This document shows, one piece after another, positions 9,606 to 17,373 of a DNA stretch of 64,000 nucleotides. Every line of letters starts with the position of its first letter. Positions within the stretch are counted from its first letter, which is position 1. Source of the DNA: Mesorhizobium sp. L-2-11 (GTDB lineage Bacteria; Pseudomonadota; Alphaproteobacteria; Rhizobiales; Rhizobiaceae); contig NZ_AP023257.1 of assembly GCF_016756595.1 (NCBI RefSeq), forward strand, positions 5,162,001 through 5,226,000, in the 5' to 3' direction. The notes below the pieces were generated by a model that saw only the letters and a list, made by a program, of their open reading frames with translations, did not search any database and was not told where the DNA came from. Made by a program: the position numbers and the translations under genes.

Positions 9606-10232
9606 TCAGTCGACTGCCCCGACCAGTACATCGGGGTGTTCAATTATCGCGACCCAGCGCCCGGTATGCGTAGACGACTGCCTTTTTATAAATCGATATC
9701 CAGTTGCCGACCAAGGCTTCACATCGTCGTTGAGGTTGTCGAGCACGTAATCGCCTTTGTCGGTCTTGACGGTCAGCACCGCGTGCCCCTCGCCGTCCTG
9801 CTTCCTGACGACGGTGATCAGAAGGTTCGACAGCGATATGCCCTGCTGATTGAGCAACTGGCGCTTAAGCAGGACATAGTCCTCGCAGTCGCCGAGGGCG
9901 CCGTCAGGATAGGACCAGAACTCCATCATGCCGTGAACGTCCAAATCGCTCGCCGGCCTGATCGATCTGTTCACCAGCTTGTTGACGGAGGCGAGCCTGC
10001 CTTCCATGCCCGCGGACAGACGGACTGGAGCGCTCTTGCCTGATCGAATGGCGCATTCCGCGGCCCGCCGTCTGCAGAATTCGACGTAGCCGACAGGGAT
10101 GGAGGTTGGCTCCCCGGTGGCCATGGCGCCAGGCACGACGTCGGCCGAAGCCTTCTGCATCGGCGTCGCGGACATCATCAAGCCTATCAGTAGGCCGGCA
10201 CACAGCCACGCCCGCGGTACCACCAATCCCAT
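9606..10232 (-). CDS. Periplasmic transglutaminase-like cysteine peptidase (BTLCP family)
   Basis: A 208-aa secreted protein. The N-terminus MGLVVPRAWLCAGLLIGL followed by a small-residue region ending KASA is a Sec signal peptide. The catalytic triad of the BTLCP family is visible: Cys in GDCEDYVLLKR, His in GHAVLTV and Asp in VLDNLNDDV. These proteins are common in Rhizobiales and often act with type I secretion or biofilm systems (LapG-like), but no such partner is adjacent here. ATG at 10232 is chosen because it begins the signal peptide; a TTG 11 codons earlier is possible. Confidence 0.85.
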   Translation of the reverse strand: MGLVVPRAWLCAGLLIGLMMSATPMQKASADVVPGAMATGEPTSIPVGYVEFCRRRAAECAIRSGKSAPVRLSAGMEGRLASVNKLVNRSIRPASDLDVHGMMEFWSYPDGALGDCEDYVLLKRQLLNQQGISLSNLLITVVRKQDGEGHAVLTVKTDKGDYVLDNLNDDVKPWSATGYRFIKRQSSTHTGRWVAIIEHPDVLVGAVD

Positions 10233-10762
10233 TCGCCCCGCCCCAGAGGTAACGATCCGAAACAATCTTTAATACTGCGTTACCATTTTTTCATAGGCGC
10301 AGCAACACAGCCGCCGCACAATTTGAAACGACGGTCGCGAACAACCTGACGGTGGGCGCCGCGCAGTCGCCCAATCAGCAAATTGTGCGTTCACCAAATC
10401 AGGGGAATCGTCCCGCTTTTGCGCCATCGGCGTTCTTCGGGCGCGCCGCTTGCCGGACCTGATGACGACGCCGACAGGTCTTTGGCTGCGCCAACACCGA
10501 CAGGCGGCCGAAAAAAATTGTAGCCAAATTTGTCGAAGTCCAAGCGCTGCGGGACCTCGCATCGATTCTCATACATTCGGATACACTTCGATAGCACTCG
10601 GGCAAACCTCTGCGACAGGCGTAGCGTAGTTTCATCCGTGAGCAGGAAGCCTCGTCATAGTGACGAGACAGAGAGCTGACGGGATTTCGCAAAGCAGGAG
10701 TCAATTCCGCGCGAGCCGCCGTTGGCGGGTCTGCTCATTATTGAAATTGAAGGAAAAGTACG
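10233..10762. other. Long intergenic region between divergent secreted-protein genes
   Basis: About 530 bases separating the BTLCP gene (minus) and the small secreted protein (plus). It has several A/T-rich tracts near 10265-10300 and 10510-10530, and one perfect hairpin at 10651-10667. No convincing coding frame was found. It must contain both promoters, but I cannot assign -35/-10 boxes with confidence. Confidence 0.4.
10651..10667. repeat. Perfect inverted repeat CTCGTCA-TAG-TGACGAG
   Basis: Seven-base arms separated by three bases, about 95 bases upstream of the small secreted protein gene. It could be an operator or part of a 5' leader hairpin. It has no T-run, so it is not an obvious terminator. 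Confidence 0.5.
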
Positions 10763-11005
10763 ATGAACAAACTTGTAATCGCTATCGCCCTCCTCGCCTT
10801 GTCGACAGGGGTCTCGTTCGCTGCCAATCAAAACCCGGATCGCGACCCGACCCGCGGATTTGCTACTGGCGTCGACAATCGCGGAATGACCCTGGATACC
10901 AGTCACACGGCTTCCTTGCCTCAACCGTTGGTAGCTCCGAAAGAAAAGCAGCCACAGCCCGGCAAGGTTCTTAGGGGTCGTGCACCATGGGCGGGCAACC
11001 GTTGA
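10763..11005 (+). CDS. Small secreted protein, unknown function
   Basis: An 80-aa protein with a clear Sec signal (MNKLVIAIALLALSTGVSFA, cleavage after the last Ala) and a mature part of about 60 residues rich in Pro, Gln, Asp and Arg. There is no cysteine and no domain that I recognise. The ribosome site GAAGGAAAAG precedes the ATG. It stands alone between a hairpin and an orphan antitoxin gene on the opposite strand. A periplasmic or exported role is likely; nothing more can be said. Confidence 0.65.
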   Translation: MNKLVIAIALLALSTGVSFAANQNPDRDPTRGFATGVDNRGMTLDTSHTASLPQPLVAPKEKQPQPGKVLRGRAPWAGNR

Positions 11006-11142
11006 TACGCTGAACTTTTCCTCCCATGCAAAATTGTCCAATCACCCCCCATTCAGCGGGGGTGGTTGGACAAGGGCGCGAGAAAATCGTGGCTCAGGCG
11101 ACCTCTTCAGCGTCTCGGAAATGATGCTGGCAGCAGGGAAAA

Positions 11143-11385
11143 TCAAAGCTCCGCATCAACCTGCCGAGCGCCCCGGATCGCTGCTTCAAGGTCGATTTCG
11201 ACGCCATAAGCGCCAGCGATACGCGGGTAGAACGTCGACGCCGGCTCACGACCGGCTTGCCGAACCTCATAGGATTCCAGCGCGCGCTCAACCACGTCGG
11301 CGATCGAGCGGTTCTCGCGCCGAGCCAGCCGATGGGCAAGATCACGCGCCTTTGCGCCGCGCACGGAAAGCCGCGGTTCGACCAT
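11143..11385 (-). CDS. VapB-family (Rv0623-like) antitoxin, orphan
   Basis: An 80-aa protein with the short arginine-rich pattern of transcription-factor-type VapB antitoxins: LSVRGAKARDLAHRLARREN followed by RSIADVVERALESYE. These normally bind DNA and neutralise a PIN-domain VapC encoded immediately downstream. No VapC frame follows within the roughly 100 bases left before the convergent gene ends, so the toxin appears lost. An IS66 copy is inserted about 30 bp upstream of the ATG, probably separating the gene from its native promoter. The start with GGAG eight bases upstream is preferred. Confidence 0.7.
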   Translation of the reverse strand: MVEPRLSVRGAKARDLAHRLARRENRSIADVVERALESYEVRQAGREPASTFYPRIAGAYGVEIDLEAAIRGARQVDAEL

Positions 11386-11405
11386 TTGGATCACTCCTTG
11401 CCGTT

Positions 11406-11413
11406 GATAGAGC
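11406..11413. repeat. Target-site duplication GATAGAGC (left copy)
   Basis: The eight bases immediately outside the left IS66 end are identical to the eight at 13944-13951. Eight-base duplications are the known IS66 hallmark. Confidence 0.95.
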
Positions 11414-11421
11414 GTAAGCGG

Positions 11422-13062
11422 TCAGCCGATAACGTCAGGCCTAAAGTTCCAAGGCATGAGCATTTCGATTTCGGATGCCGGCCAGCCTTGAGCGATGCGG
11501 GTCAAGGTCTGCGAGAGCCAGTCGAGCGGATCGACGCTGTTCATTTTGCAGGTTTGCAGCAAGGTGGCTACCGTCGCCCAGGTTCGTCCACCGCCGTGGC
11601 TGCCGGCGAATAGACTATTCTTTCGCGTGATCGTCTGGGGCCTGATTGCACGCTCGACGATATTGGAGTCGATTTCGATGCGACCGTCCATCAGAAAGCG
11701 TTCCAGCGCCTCCCGCCGGGTGAGCGCGTAGCGGATCGCCTCGGCGGTCTTGGATTTTCCGGAGACCTTGCCCAGTTCCGCTTCCCATAGATCGAAGAGG
11801 CTCGCGACAATGGCCACGGACTTTTCCTGACGTAGCGCGGCGCGGCTTCCGGCATCCTTGCCGCGGACCTCGTCCTCGACCTTCCACAATTCGGTCATGG
11901 CGATGATCGAATCCGTCGCGGCCTGCGAGACCCCGCTGATGTGCAGGTCGTAGAATTTGCGCCGCAGGTGAGCCCAGCACCCGGCGAGCCGGATTGTTTC
12001 ATTGCTGCCGGCTTTGGCCCGTGCCTTGACCAGGTTGGTATAGGCCGAGTAGCCATCCACTTGCAGGATACCGCTGAATCCGGCGAGGTGGCGCGCCACG
12101 CAATCCGCACCTCTGCTGTCTTCAAAACGATAGGCAACCATTGGCGGACTGGTTCCGCCATAGGGTCGGTCATCCCGTGCGTAGGCCCACAACCAGGCTT
12201 TCGTGGTTTTCCCGGAACCAGGGGCAAGGGTGGGCAAGGTCGTCTCGTCGGCGAAGACCCTTTCGCCCTCCTTGATGCGCTCCAGTATGTAATCAGCAAG
12301 CATCTGCAGCTCGAAGCCCAGATGCCCCATCCACTGCGCCATCAACGACCGGCTGATCTCGACGCCGTCGCGCAGATAGATCGCCTCCTGCCGATAAAGC
12401 GGGAGGCCGTCGGCGTATTTGGAGACGGCGATATAGGCGAGCAGCCGCTCCGTCGGCAGCCCGCTTTCGATGATGTGCGCCGGCGCCAGAGCCTGGACCA
12501 CGCCGTCACGGCCCCGGAAGGCGTATTTGGGACGGCGCGTGACGATGACCTGGAACTTCGGCGGCACGACGTCCAGCCGCTCGGATCGATCCTCGCCGAT
12601 CAGAACCTTTTCAAGCCCCTCGCAGTCGGCCGGGATTTCCGGCTCGACGACCTCCTCGATGCGTTCGAGGTGGGCAGCAAAGCCCTTGCGCGGACGCGGG
12701 GCGCGCTTCGGCTTGTTCCCGACCGCGCGGTCGAGTTCGCTCCGGATTTCCGAAAGGCCGGTCTCGACCTCTTCGAAGGCAAAGGAGGCCTGCTCGTCGT
12801 CGATGGCCAGGCGTAGCCGCTCGGAACGCGTGCCATGTTGCGTGCGCTGTAAAACTTTCAGGATTGACGTGAGATTGGCGATCCGCTCGCTGGCGCTTTT
12901 CTCGACAGCTTTCAGCCGGGCGACCTCCGCCTCAGATGCTGCGATCCGAGCGTCGGCGACTGCGATCCGGGCCTCGCTTGCAGCCTGCTCGCGAGCCATG
13001 GAAAGGATCATCGCCTTCAGCGCATCAACGTCGTCGGGAAGGGCAAGACCCGGTAGAACCAT
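11422..13062 (-). CDS. tnpC: IS66 transposase TnpC
   Basis: A 546-aa DDE transposase. The N-terminus holds a coiled-coil/leucine-zipper region (about residues 20-70, ARIAVADARIAASEAEVARLK) followed by the IS66 zinc-finger/HTH segment and the long catalytic domain. FADETTLP provides the first catalytic Asp, LQVDGYSAY the second, and the ALERFLMDGRIEIDSNIVERAIRP segment supplies the Glu, after which the IS66 C-terminal block WLSQTLTRIAQGWPASEIEMLMPWNF follows. Full length for the family. ATG at 13062 is preferred to an upstream TTG. Confidence 0.95.
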   Translation of the reverse strand: MVLPGLALPDDVDALKAMILSMAREQAASEARIAVADARIAASEAEVARLKAVEKSASERIANLTSILKVLQRTQHGTRSERLRLAIDDEQASFAFEEVETGLSEIRSELDRAVGNKPKRAPRPRKGFAAHLERIEEVVEPEIPADCEGLEKVLIGEDRSERLDVVPPKFQVIVTRRPKYAFRGRDGVVQALAPAHIIESGLPTERLLAYIAVSKYADGLPLYRQEAIYLRDGVEISRSLMAQWMGHLGFELQMLADYILERIKEGERVFADETTLPTLAPGSGKTTKAWLWAYARDDRPYGGTSPPMVAYRFEDSRGADCVARHLAGFSGILQVDGYSAYTNLVKARAKAGSNETIRLAGCWAHLRRKFYDLHISGVSQAATDSIIAMTELWKVEDEVRGKDAGSRAALRQEKSVAIVASLFDLWEAELGKVSGKSKTAEAIRYALTRREALERFLMDGRIEIDSNIVERAIRPQTITRKNSLFAGSHGGGRTWATVATLLQTCKMNSVDPLDWLSQTLTRIAQGWPASEIEMLMPWNFRPDVIG

Positions 13063-13138
13063 GGCAAGCAACAGAGCACAAAAACAGCCGCTTTCCCAAC
13101 CGTTCCAGCCGCATGATTCATCTTGCCGCAGGCCGGTT

Positions 13139-13483
13139 TCAGCCCGTCGATAACGGCCGCCTGACCCTGGCCGGACGAATCTTTTTCCAGTCCAGTCCGG
13201 CCAGAAGCGCCATCAACTGGGCGTGGTCGAGACGCATGCGCGCGGCCGATATCCCCGGCCAGCAGAAGCTGTGATCTTCCAGAGTCTTCGAATAAAGACA
13301 AACCCCGCTGCCGTCCCACCACACGATGCGAACCCGGTCCGCACGCTTCGAACGGAATACGTGAAGTGCCCCCGAGAATGGGTCCAGGCCGCCATCCCTG
13401 ACCAGCGCCATCAAAGATGCCGCGCCCTTGCGGAAGTCGACCGGCTGGCACGACACGTAAACCACCACACCGGAAGCGATCAT
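13139..13483 (-). CDS. tnpB: IS66 accessory protein TnpB
   Basis: A 114-aa IS66 Orf2 protein. The diagnostic block VYVSCQPVDFRKGAASLMALV near the N-terminus and the VFRSKRADRVRIVWWDGSG block in the middle are both present. It is needed for transposition, but its biochemical role is not settled. It overlaps the tnpA stop by four bases (ATGA), so translation is coupled, and it is separated from tnpC by 76 bases as is usual in this family. Confidence 0.95.
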   Translation of the reverse strand: MIASGVVVYVSCQPVDFRKGAASLMALVRDGGLDPFSGALHVFRSKRADRVRIVWWDGSGVCLYSKTLEDHSFCWPGISAARMRLDHAQLMALLAGLDWKKIRPARVRRPLSTG

Positions 13484-13866
13484 GCCTTACGAACCGCGCG
13501 GATGATCCTCGCCAGGCGATCGGGATCGACATCGCCGCCGGCGCGCACCACTGCGTCGCCAATGACGATTTCCACCGTGTCGCTGCCCACCGCTTCAAAG
13601 CGCGTGAACTTCGCCGGCTTGCTCGCTCCCTCCGTCAGTGGCGCAACCATGCCCGACGAAAGCGCCTTGCGGCGCCACGCATAGAGCTGCGAGGGGTCCA
13701 GCCCCTCGGAACGCGCAACCGCCGAGACATTGCCCCCTGGCGAGAACGCTTCGGCGACAAGCCGTGCCTTCTCTTCGTCCGACCGATGGCGCGGCTTGCG
13801 TCGGGACGGCACAGGCTCCGCCGTCAAAATCTCGAATGTTCGATGATGGCTCATACTGTCGCTCAT
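13480..13866 (-). CDS. tnpA: IS66 protein TnpA (HTH)
   Basis: A 128-aa IS66 Orf1. The helix-turn-helix is at about residues 35-70: EEKARLVAEAFSPGGNVSAV then ARSEGLDPSQLYAWRRKAL, the pattern of IS3/IS66 DNA-binding subunits. The C-terminus (VEIVIGDAVVRAGGDVD) matches the usual Orf1 tail. The start at the ATG with GGAG seven bases upstream is preferred over an ATG seven codons earlier. Confidence 0.9.
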   Translation of the reverse strand: MSDSMSHHRTFEILTAEPVPSRRKPRHRSDEEKARLVAEAFSPGGNVSAVARSEGLDPSQLYAWRRKALSSGMVAPLTEGASKPAKFTRFEAVGSDTVEIVIGDAVVRAGGDVDPDRLARIIRAVRKA

Positions 13867-13943
13867 AGGATTCTCCGCATGATTCATGCTGAAAATGAGC
13901 GATCAACCGCCTGCACGCTACGTGGGGACGCCTACGCGCTTAC

Positions 13944-13951
13944 GATAGAGC
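13944..13951. repeat. Target-site duplication GATAGAGC (right copy)
   Basis: Exact match to 11406-11413 just outside the right IS66 end. Confidence 0.95.
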
Positions 13952-14079
13952 TTCATCGCCTTTCTAGAGAGACGCCAGTTGATGGCGTTCTGTTGCGGGG
14001 GATCCGGGATGCCGTCGTCCAGCCGATCGACGCAAACCGGCGCCCCCGTTTTTTGGTGGCACCCCCGCAATAGCGCAAC

Positions 14080-14091
14080 ATGTATAGACAA
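14080..14091. promoter_or_regulatory. Candidate HpsR (HutC-type) operator upstream of hpsO
   Basis: ATGTATAGACAA resembles the HutC-subfamily GntR operator core (TTGTATATACAA) at 10 of 12 positions. It lies about 60 bases before the SDR gene that opens the cluster and shares its core with the site at 14951-14970. The cluster ends with a GntR/UTRA regulator. Confidence 0.4.
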
Positions 14092-14152
14092 CCGGCCGCA
14101 ACTGGTGTTCGTTTCCAATCCGACCGCATGTGTTTTTCGGGAAGAAACCGCC

Positions 14153-14926
14153 ATGGACGCCGCTCGCCTGTTCGACCTGACGGGAAAAAAGGCGCTGGTG
14201 ACCGGCGCCAGCCGCGGCATTGGCCAGGCCATGGCGGAGGCGCTCTCGGCGGCTGGTGCCGATGTGGCGGTGACCGCCCGCGACGAAAATTCCCTTGGTG
14301 AGACGGCGGACCGGATCAGCGCACACGGGCGAAGGTCGCTTTGCCGGTCTCTGGACGTGCTCGACACCGATCGCATCCGCGTCGTGATCGACGAGGTGGC
14401 GGATGCCTTTGGTGGGCTCGACATTCTGGTCAACAACGCCGGCTACGAAAAAGTCCAGCCCTCGCTCGACGTGGACGAGGCGGTATGGGACAGCATCGTA
14501 TCGACCAATCTGAAGGGCGCCTTCTTCTGCGCGCAGGCTGCGGCGCGGCGGATGGCTGCCGACAACAGCGGTGGCGCGATCATCAATCTTTGCTCGCTGA
14601 CCTCCTTTGTTGGCATTCCGACGGCGGTACCCTACGGCTCGTCCAAGTCCGGGCTTCTGGGCATGACCCGCGCACTGGCCGCGGAATGGGCATCGCTCGG
14701 CATCCGCGTCAACGCCATCGCTCCGGGTTATTTCCATACGGCGATGACGGATGCCTTTTATCAGGATCCCGACTGGCAGATAGCGATGCTGGCCAAGATC
14801 CCGCAGCGGCGCTTCGGCACGATGCAGGATCTGGCCGGCGCTGTCGTGTTTTTGGCGAGCGGGGCATCCGCCTATGTCACCGGGCACTGCCTCCCGGTCG
14901 ACGGCGGCTATCTCGCATCCATCTGA
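14153..14926 (+). CDS. hpsO: SDR-family sulfopropanediol dehydrogenase (HpsO-like)
   Basis: A 257-aa classical short-chain dehydrogenase. It has TGASRGIGQAM (NAD-binding), NNAGYEK, the catalytic Ser in INLCSLTSF, YGSSKSG (Tyr-x3-Lys) and the C-terminal PVDGGYL block. In the described DHPS pathway, HpsO is an SDR that oxidises the 2-hydroxyl of one enantiomer so that the HpsN substrate is formed. Specificity is inferred from the co-located HpsN-, HpsP- and HpsR-like genes. On sequence alone it could act on another sugar-like alcohol. The ATG at 14153 starts the Rossmann domain; a longer upstream frame is not needed. Confidence 0.7.
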   Translation: MDAARLFDLTGKKALVTGASRGIGQAMAEALSAAGADVAVTARDENSLGETADRISAHGRRSLCRSLDVLDTDRIRVVIDEVADAFGGLDILVNNAGYEKVQPSLDVDEAVWDSIVSTNLKGAFFCAQAAARRMAADNSGGAIINLCSLTSFVGIPTAVPYGSSKSGLLGMTRALAAEWASLGIRVNAIAPGYFHTAMTDAFYQDPDWQIAMLAKIPQRRFGTMQDLAGAVVFLASGASAYVTGHCLPVDGGYLASI

Positions 14927-14950
14927 TGTGGCGCACGAGGTAGACCGAGC

Positions 14951-14970
14951 TTGTATATGGTTGTATATAC
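14951..14970. promoter_or_regulatory. Tandem HutC-type operator half sites
   Basis: Two near-identical ten-base units, TTGTATATGG and TTGTATATAC, sit back to back between the hpsO stop and the ABC ATPase gene. They match the TTGTATATAC half of HutC-type GntR operators, suggesting control by the UTRA-domain regulator at 21477-22208. Confidence 0.5.
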
Positions 14971-15019
14971 CACATGCTGGAGGTTCTTGCATGCGACCGG
15001 CGACAAAAGGGGAACCACT

Positions 15020-16165
15020 ATGCACGAGCCTTTCCGGGCCGCAGCTTCGCACGTAGCGGAAGGCGACGGGGAAATCGCCGTCACGGTCCGCAACGTCGGG
15101 GTGGACTTCGATGGGGTTCAAGCCGTCAAGAATGCGTCCTTCGATCTGCCGAAGGGTCGGTTCCTCACCATTCTCGGGCCGTCTGGGTCCGGCAAGACAA
15201 CCCTCCTGCGCATGATCGCCGGGTTCCAGACCCCGAGCAGCGGCGAGATCTTCATCAACGGTGAGCCGGTGAGCGCGGTGCCACCGCACAAGCGGTCGAT
15301 CGGCATGGTCTTTCAGAGACTTGCCTTGTTTCCTCATATGACGGCGGCCGAGAATGTCGCCTTCCCGCTGAAGATGCGTCGGCGCGATGCACGCACCATT
15401 CCCGACCGCGTCGAGCGATATCTCGCGCTGGTCCGGCTCGCAGGCTACGGCGGCAGGCGCATTCACGAACTGTCCGGCGGGCAGCAGCAGCGCGTCGCGA
15501 TTGCGCGCGCGCTGGTGTTTGAGCCCGACCTGCTGCTTCTCGACGAGCCGCTGGCTGCGCTCGACCGCAAGCTGCGCGAGGAAATGCAGCTCGAATTCCG
15601 CCGCATCCAGCGTGAGCTCGGCGTCACCACGATCAATGTCACCCACGACCAGCGCGAGGCGCTGGTGGTTTCCGACGATATCGTCGTCATGGATCAGGGC
15701 GAGATCCAGCAGAAGGCACGGCCGATCCACACCTACCGCCAGCCCCGCAACGCTTTCGTCGCCAATTTCATCGGCGTCACCAATTTCATTGCCGGCACGG
15801 TACGGGCCGTGTCGGAAGCGGGCGATGTCTCCATCGGTCGGGGTGATCTTATGCTTGCCGGAAAACTCGGCGATCCAGCCAATCCGCCAGCCGAGGGCGA
15901 CAAGGCATCGGGAGCGATCCGCGCCGAGCAGATCCGCCTCGCCGGCGATGCTGCGCAGCTGTCGACACTCGATTGCGTGCTGGCCGGGACCGTCACCGAC
16001 ACCATCTTCGAAGGCGAGCGCATGGTCTACGAGGTCGCCTGCGCCGCGATTGGCGACGAAGTCATTCGCGTTTTCGACCATGATCCCGCCGCGCACACGC
16101 AGTTCGACATAAGCGAAAGCGTGTTCCTGGGGTGGAACGCCAGGGATATGCTTGTTTTTCGATAG
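15020..16165 (+). CDS. ABC importer ATPase, PotA/FbpC type
   Basis: A 381-aa nucleotide-binding subunit. It has Walker A GPSGSGKTT, Q-loop VFQRLALFPHM, signature ELSGGQQQRVAIARAL, Walker B LLLLDEPLAALD and H-loop NVTHDQREA. A C-terminal TOBE-like region extends from about residue 260. The type energises import of polyamines, iron or small organic anions. It leads the four-gene importer between hpsO and hpsN, so uptake of the sulfonate substrate is the likely job, by inference. ATG at 15020 follows AAAGGGGAACC; the longer frame would include the operator region. Confidence 0.85.
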   Translation: MHEPFRAAASHVAEGDGEIAVTVRNVGVDFDGVQAVKNASFDLPKGRFLTILGPSGSGKTTLLRMIAGFQTPSSGEIFINGEPVSAVPPHKRSIGMVFQRLALFPHMTAAENVAFPLKMRRRDARTIPDRVERYLALVRLAGYGGRRIHELSGGQQQRVAIARALVFEPDLLLLDEPLAALDRKLREEMQLEFRRIQRELGVTTINVTHDQREALVVSDDIVVMDQGEIQQKARPIHTYRQPRNAFVANFIGVTNFIAGTVRAVSEAGDVSIGRGDLMLAGKLGDPANPPAEGDKASGAIRAEQIRLAGDAAQLSTLDCVLAGTVTDTIFEGERMVYEVACAAIGDEVIRVFDHDPAAHTQFDISESVFLGWNARDMLVFR

Positions 16166-16200
16166 AACCGGAAACCGGTCAAACCCAGAGGAGAATGCAG

Positions 16201-17307
16201 ATGAAGCGCTTCAAGCCGAAGATATCCCATGTTTCCCGCAGAACCTTCCTCCAGGCCACAGCCGCGCTCGGCGGCGCCTCGGCGCTCGGCCTGCGCGGCG
16301 CGTACGCTCAGGAGCCCGAAAAGCCGGCGGAGATCATCGTGCGCGCCTGGGGCGGCAGCTGGGTGGACAGCCTGAAGGCCGGGGTGTCCGACAGCTTCAC
16401 CAAAATGACGGGGATTGCGGTCCGTCACGACCTGACCGAAGACAACGAGATTCAGCCCAAGGTCTGGGCGGCCGTGGCGCAGAAACGGGTCCCGCCGATC
16501 CATATCAACTGGGACACCACCACCAATGCCACGAAATCGGCACTGCGCGGCGTAACGGAAGACCTCTCCGACCTGCCGAACCTCGCCAATGTGACGGATC
16601 TTGCCAAGCCGGCCGGCCTGGAAGGCTTCCCGATCGTCAATACCTACGGTTATGTCTATGTGCTTGCCTATCGGCCAGAGGCATTCCCGGATGGACCGCC
16701 CAAGTCCTGGAAAGATCTGCTCGACCCGAAGTTCAAGGGTCGGCTTGCTTTCTACAATGACGGCATCGGCTTCCATTTCCCCGCCCAGGTCGCCGGTGGC
16801 GGCAAGCTGGAGGACATACCGGGCAACATGCAGCCGGCTTGGGATTTCATCACCAAGATGAAAGCGCAGCAGCCGCTGCTCGGCGAAGATCCCGACTTCA
16901 CCACCTGGTTCCAGAACGGCGAGATCGACGCCGCCTGCACCATCTCGACCAACGCCCGGGAGGCCCGCAAGAACGGCGTCAAAATCGAATGGGTGGTGCC
17001 GGAAGAGGGTGCGAAATTCGACACCGACGGTTTGTGGATCCCCAAGGGCCTGCCGGAAAACGAACTCTACTGGGCCAAGCATTACATCAATCACGCCCTG
17101 ACCAAAGAAGCCCAGCAGGTCTGGCTGGATGGGCTTGGCTTGCCGGGCGTTGTGCCGGGCCTCACGCCGCCCAAGGATCTGGTGGGCGATCCGTCCTATC
17201 CGACCACCGAAGCGGATTTTAAGCGCCTTATCCGCATCTCGTCGAAGATCCAGGTCGAGAACGAGAGCGAGTGGTTTTCCAAGTTCAAGGCGATCATGCA
17301 GGGCTGA
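16201..17307 (+). CDS. PotD/family-1 type periplasmic solute-binding protein
   Basis: A 368-aa binding protein with a twin-arginine signal (SRRTFLQATAALGGASALGL). The mature protein begins near AQEPEKPAEIIVRAWGGSWVD, the start typical of PotD-like ligand-binding domains, and continues with PVV/Y blocks such as GYVYVLAYRPEAFPDGP. The ligand is unknown; the operon suggests DHPS or a related sulfonate/polyol. GAGGAG lies seven bases upstream of the chosen ATG. It is 35 bp after the ATPase gene and before two permeases, completing a PotABCD-like set. Confidence 0.85.
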   Translation: MKRFKPKISHVSRRTFLQATAALGGASALGLRGAYAQEPEKPAEIIVRAWGGSWVDSLKAGVSDSFTKMTGIAVRHDLTEDNEIQPKVWAAVAQKRVPPIHINWDTTTNATKSALRGVTEDLSDLPNLANVTDLAKPAGLEGFPIVNTYGYVYVLAYRPEAFPDGPPKSWKDLLDPKFKGRLAFYNDGIGFHFPAQVAGGGKLEDIPGNMQPAWDFITKMKAQQPLLGEDPDFTTWFQNGEIDAACTISTNAREARKNGVKIEWVVPEEGAKFDTDGLWIPKGLPENELYWAKHYINHALTKEAQQVWLDGLGLPGVVPGLTPPKDLVGDPSYPTTEADFKRLIRISSKIQVENESEWFSKFKAIMQG

Positions 17308-17373
17308 CGCCGGTCGGCCGGTGCTGCGCTCGTGCGGCACCGGCTCCTTCACGACGTCGTATACGGATTTTTC

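Larger units (their letters stand above)
11414..13943 (-). mobile_element. Complete IS66-family insertion sequence
   Basis: A 2,530-bp element bounded by inverted ends that both begin GTAAGCG when read inward. It is flanked by a perfect 8-bp direct repeat (GATAGAGC). It carries the three-gene IS66 set tnpA-tnpB-tnpC in order on the minus strand, all apparently full length. The family moves by a DDE transposase (TnpC) aided by TnpA and TnpB. The intact duplication and open genes point to a recent insertion, placed between the vapB antitoxin and the hpsO-like gene. Confidence 0.95.

Noticed and set aside
13918..14436. Minus-strand 172-codon frame next to the IS66 end
   Set aside because: Antisense to hpsO; only its end touches non-coding DNA and no domain is seen.
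13964..16096. 710-codon open frame on the minus strand
   Set aside because: It is antisense to the SDR and ABC ATPase genes, has no ribosome site or domain, and arises from high-GC codon bias.
16027..17352. 441-codon minus-strand frame
   Set aside because: Shadow of the solute-binding protein gene.
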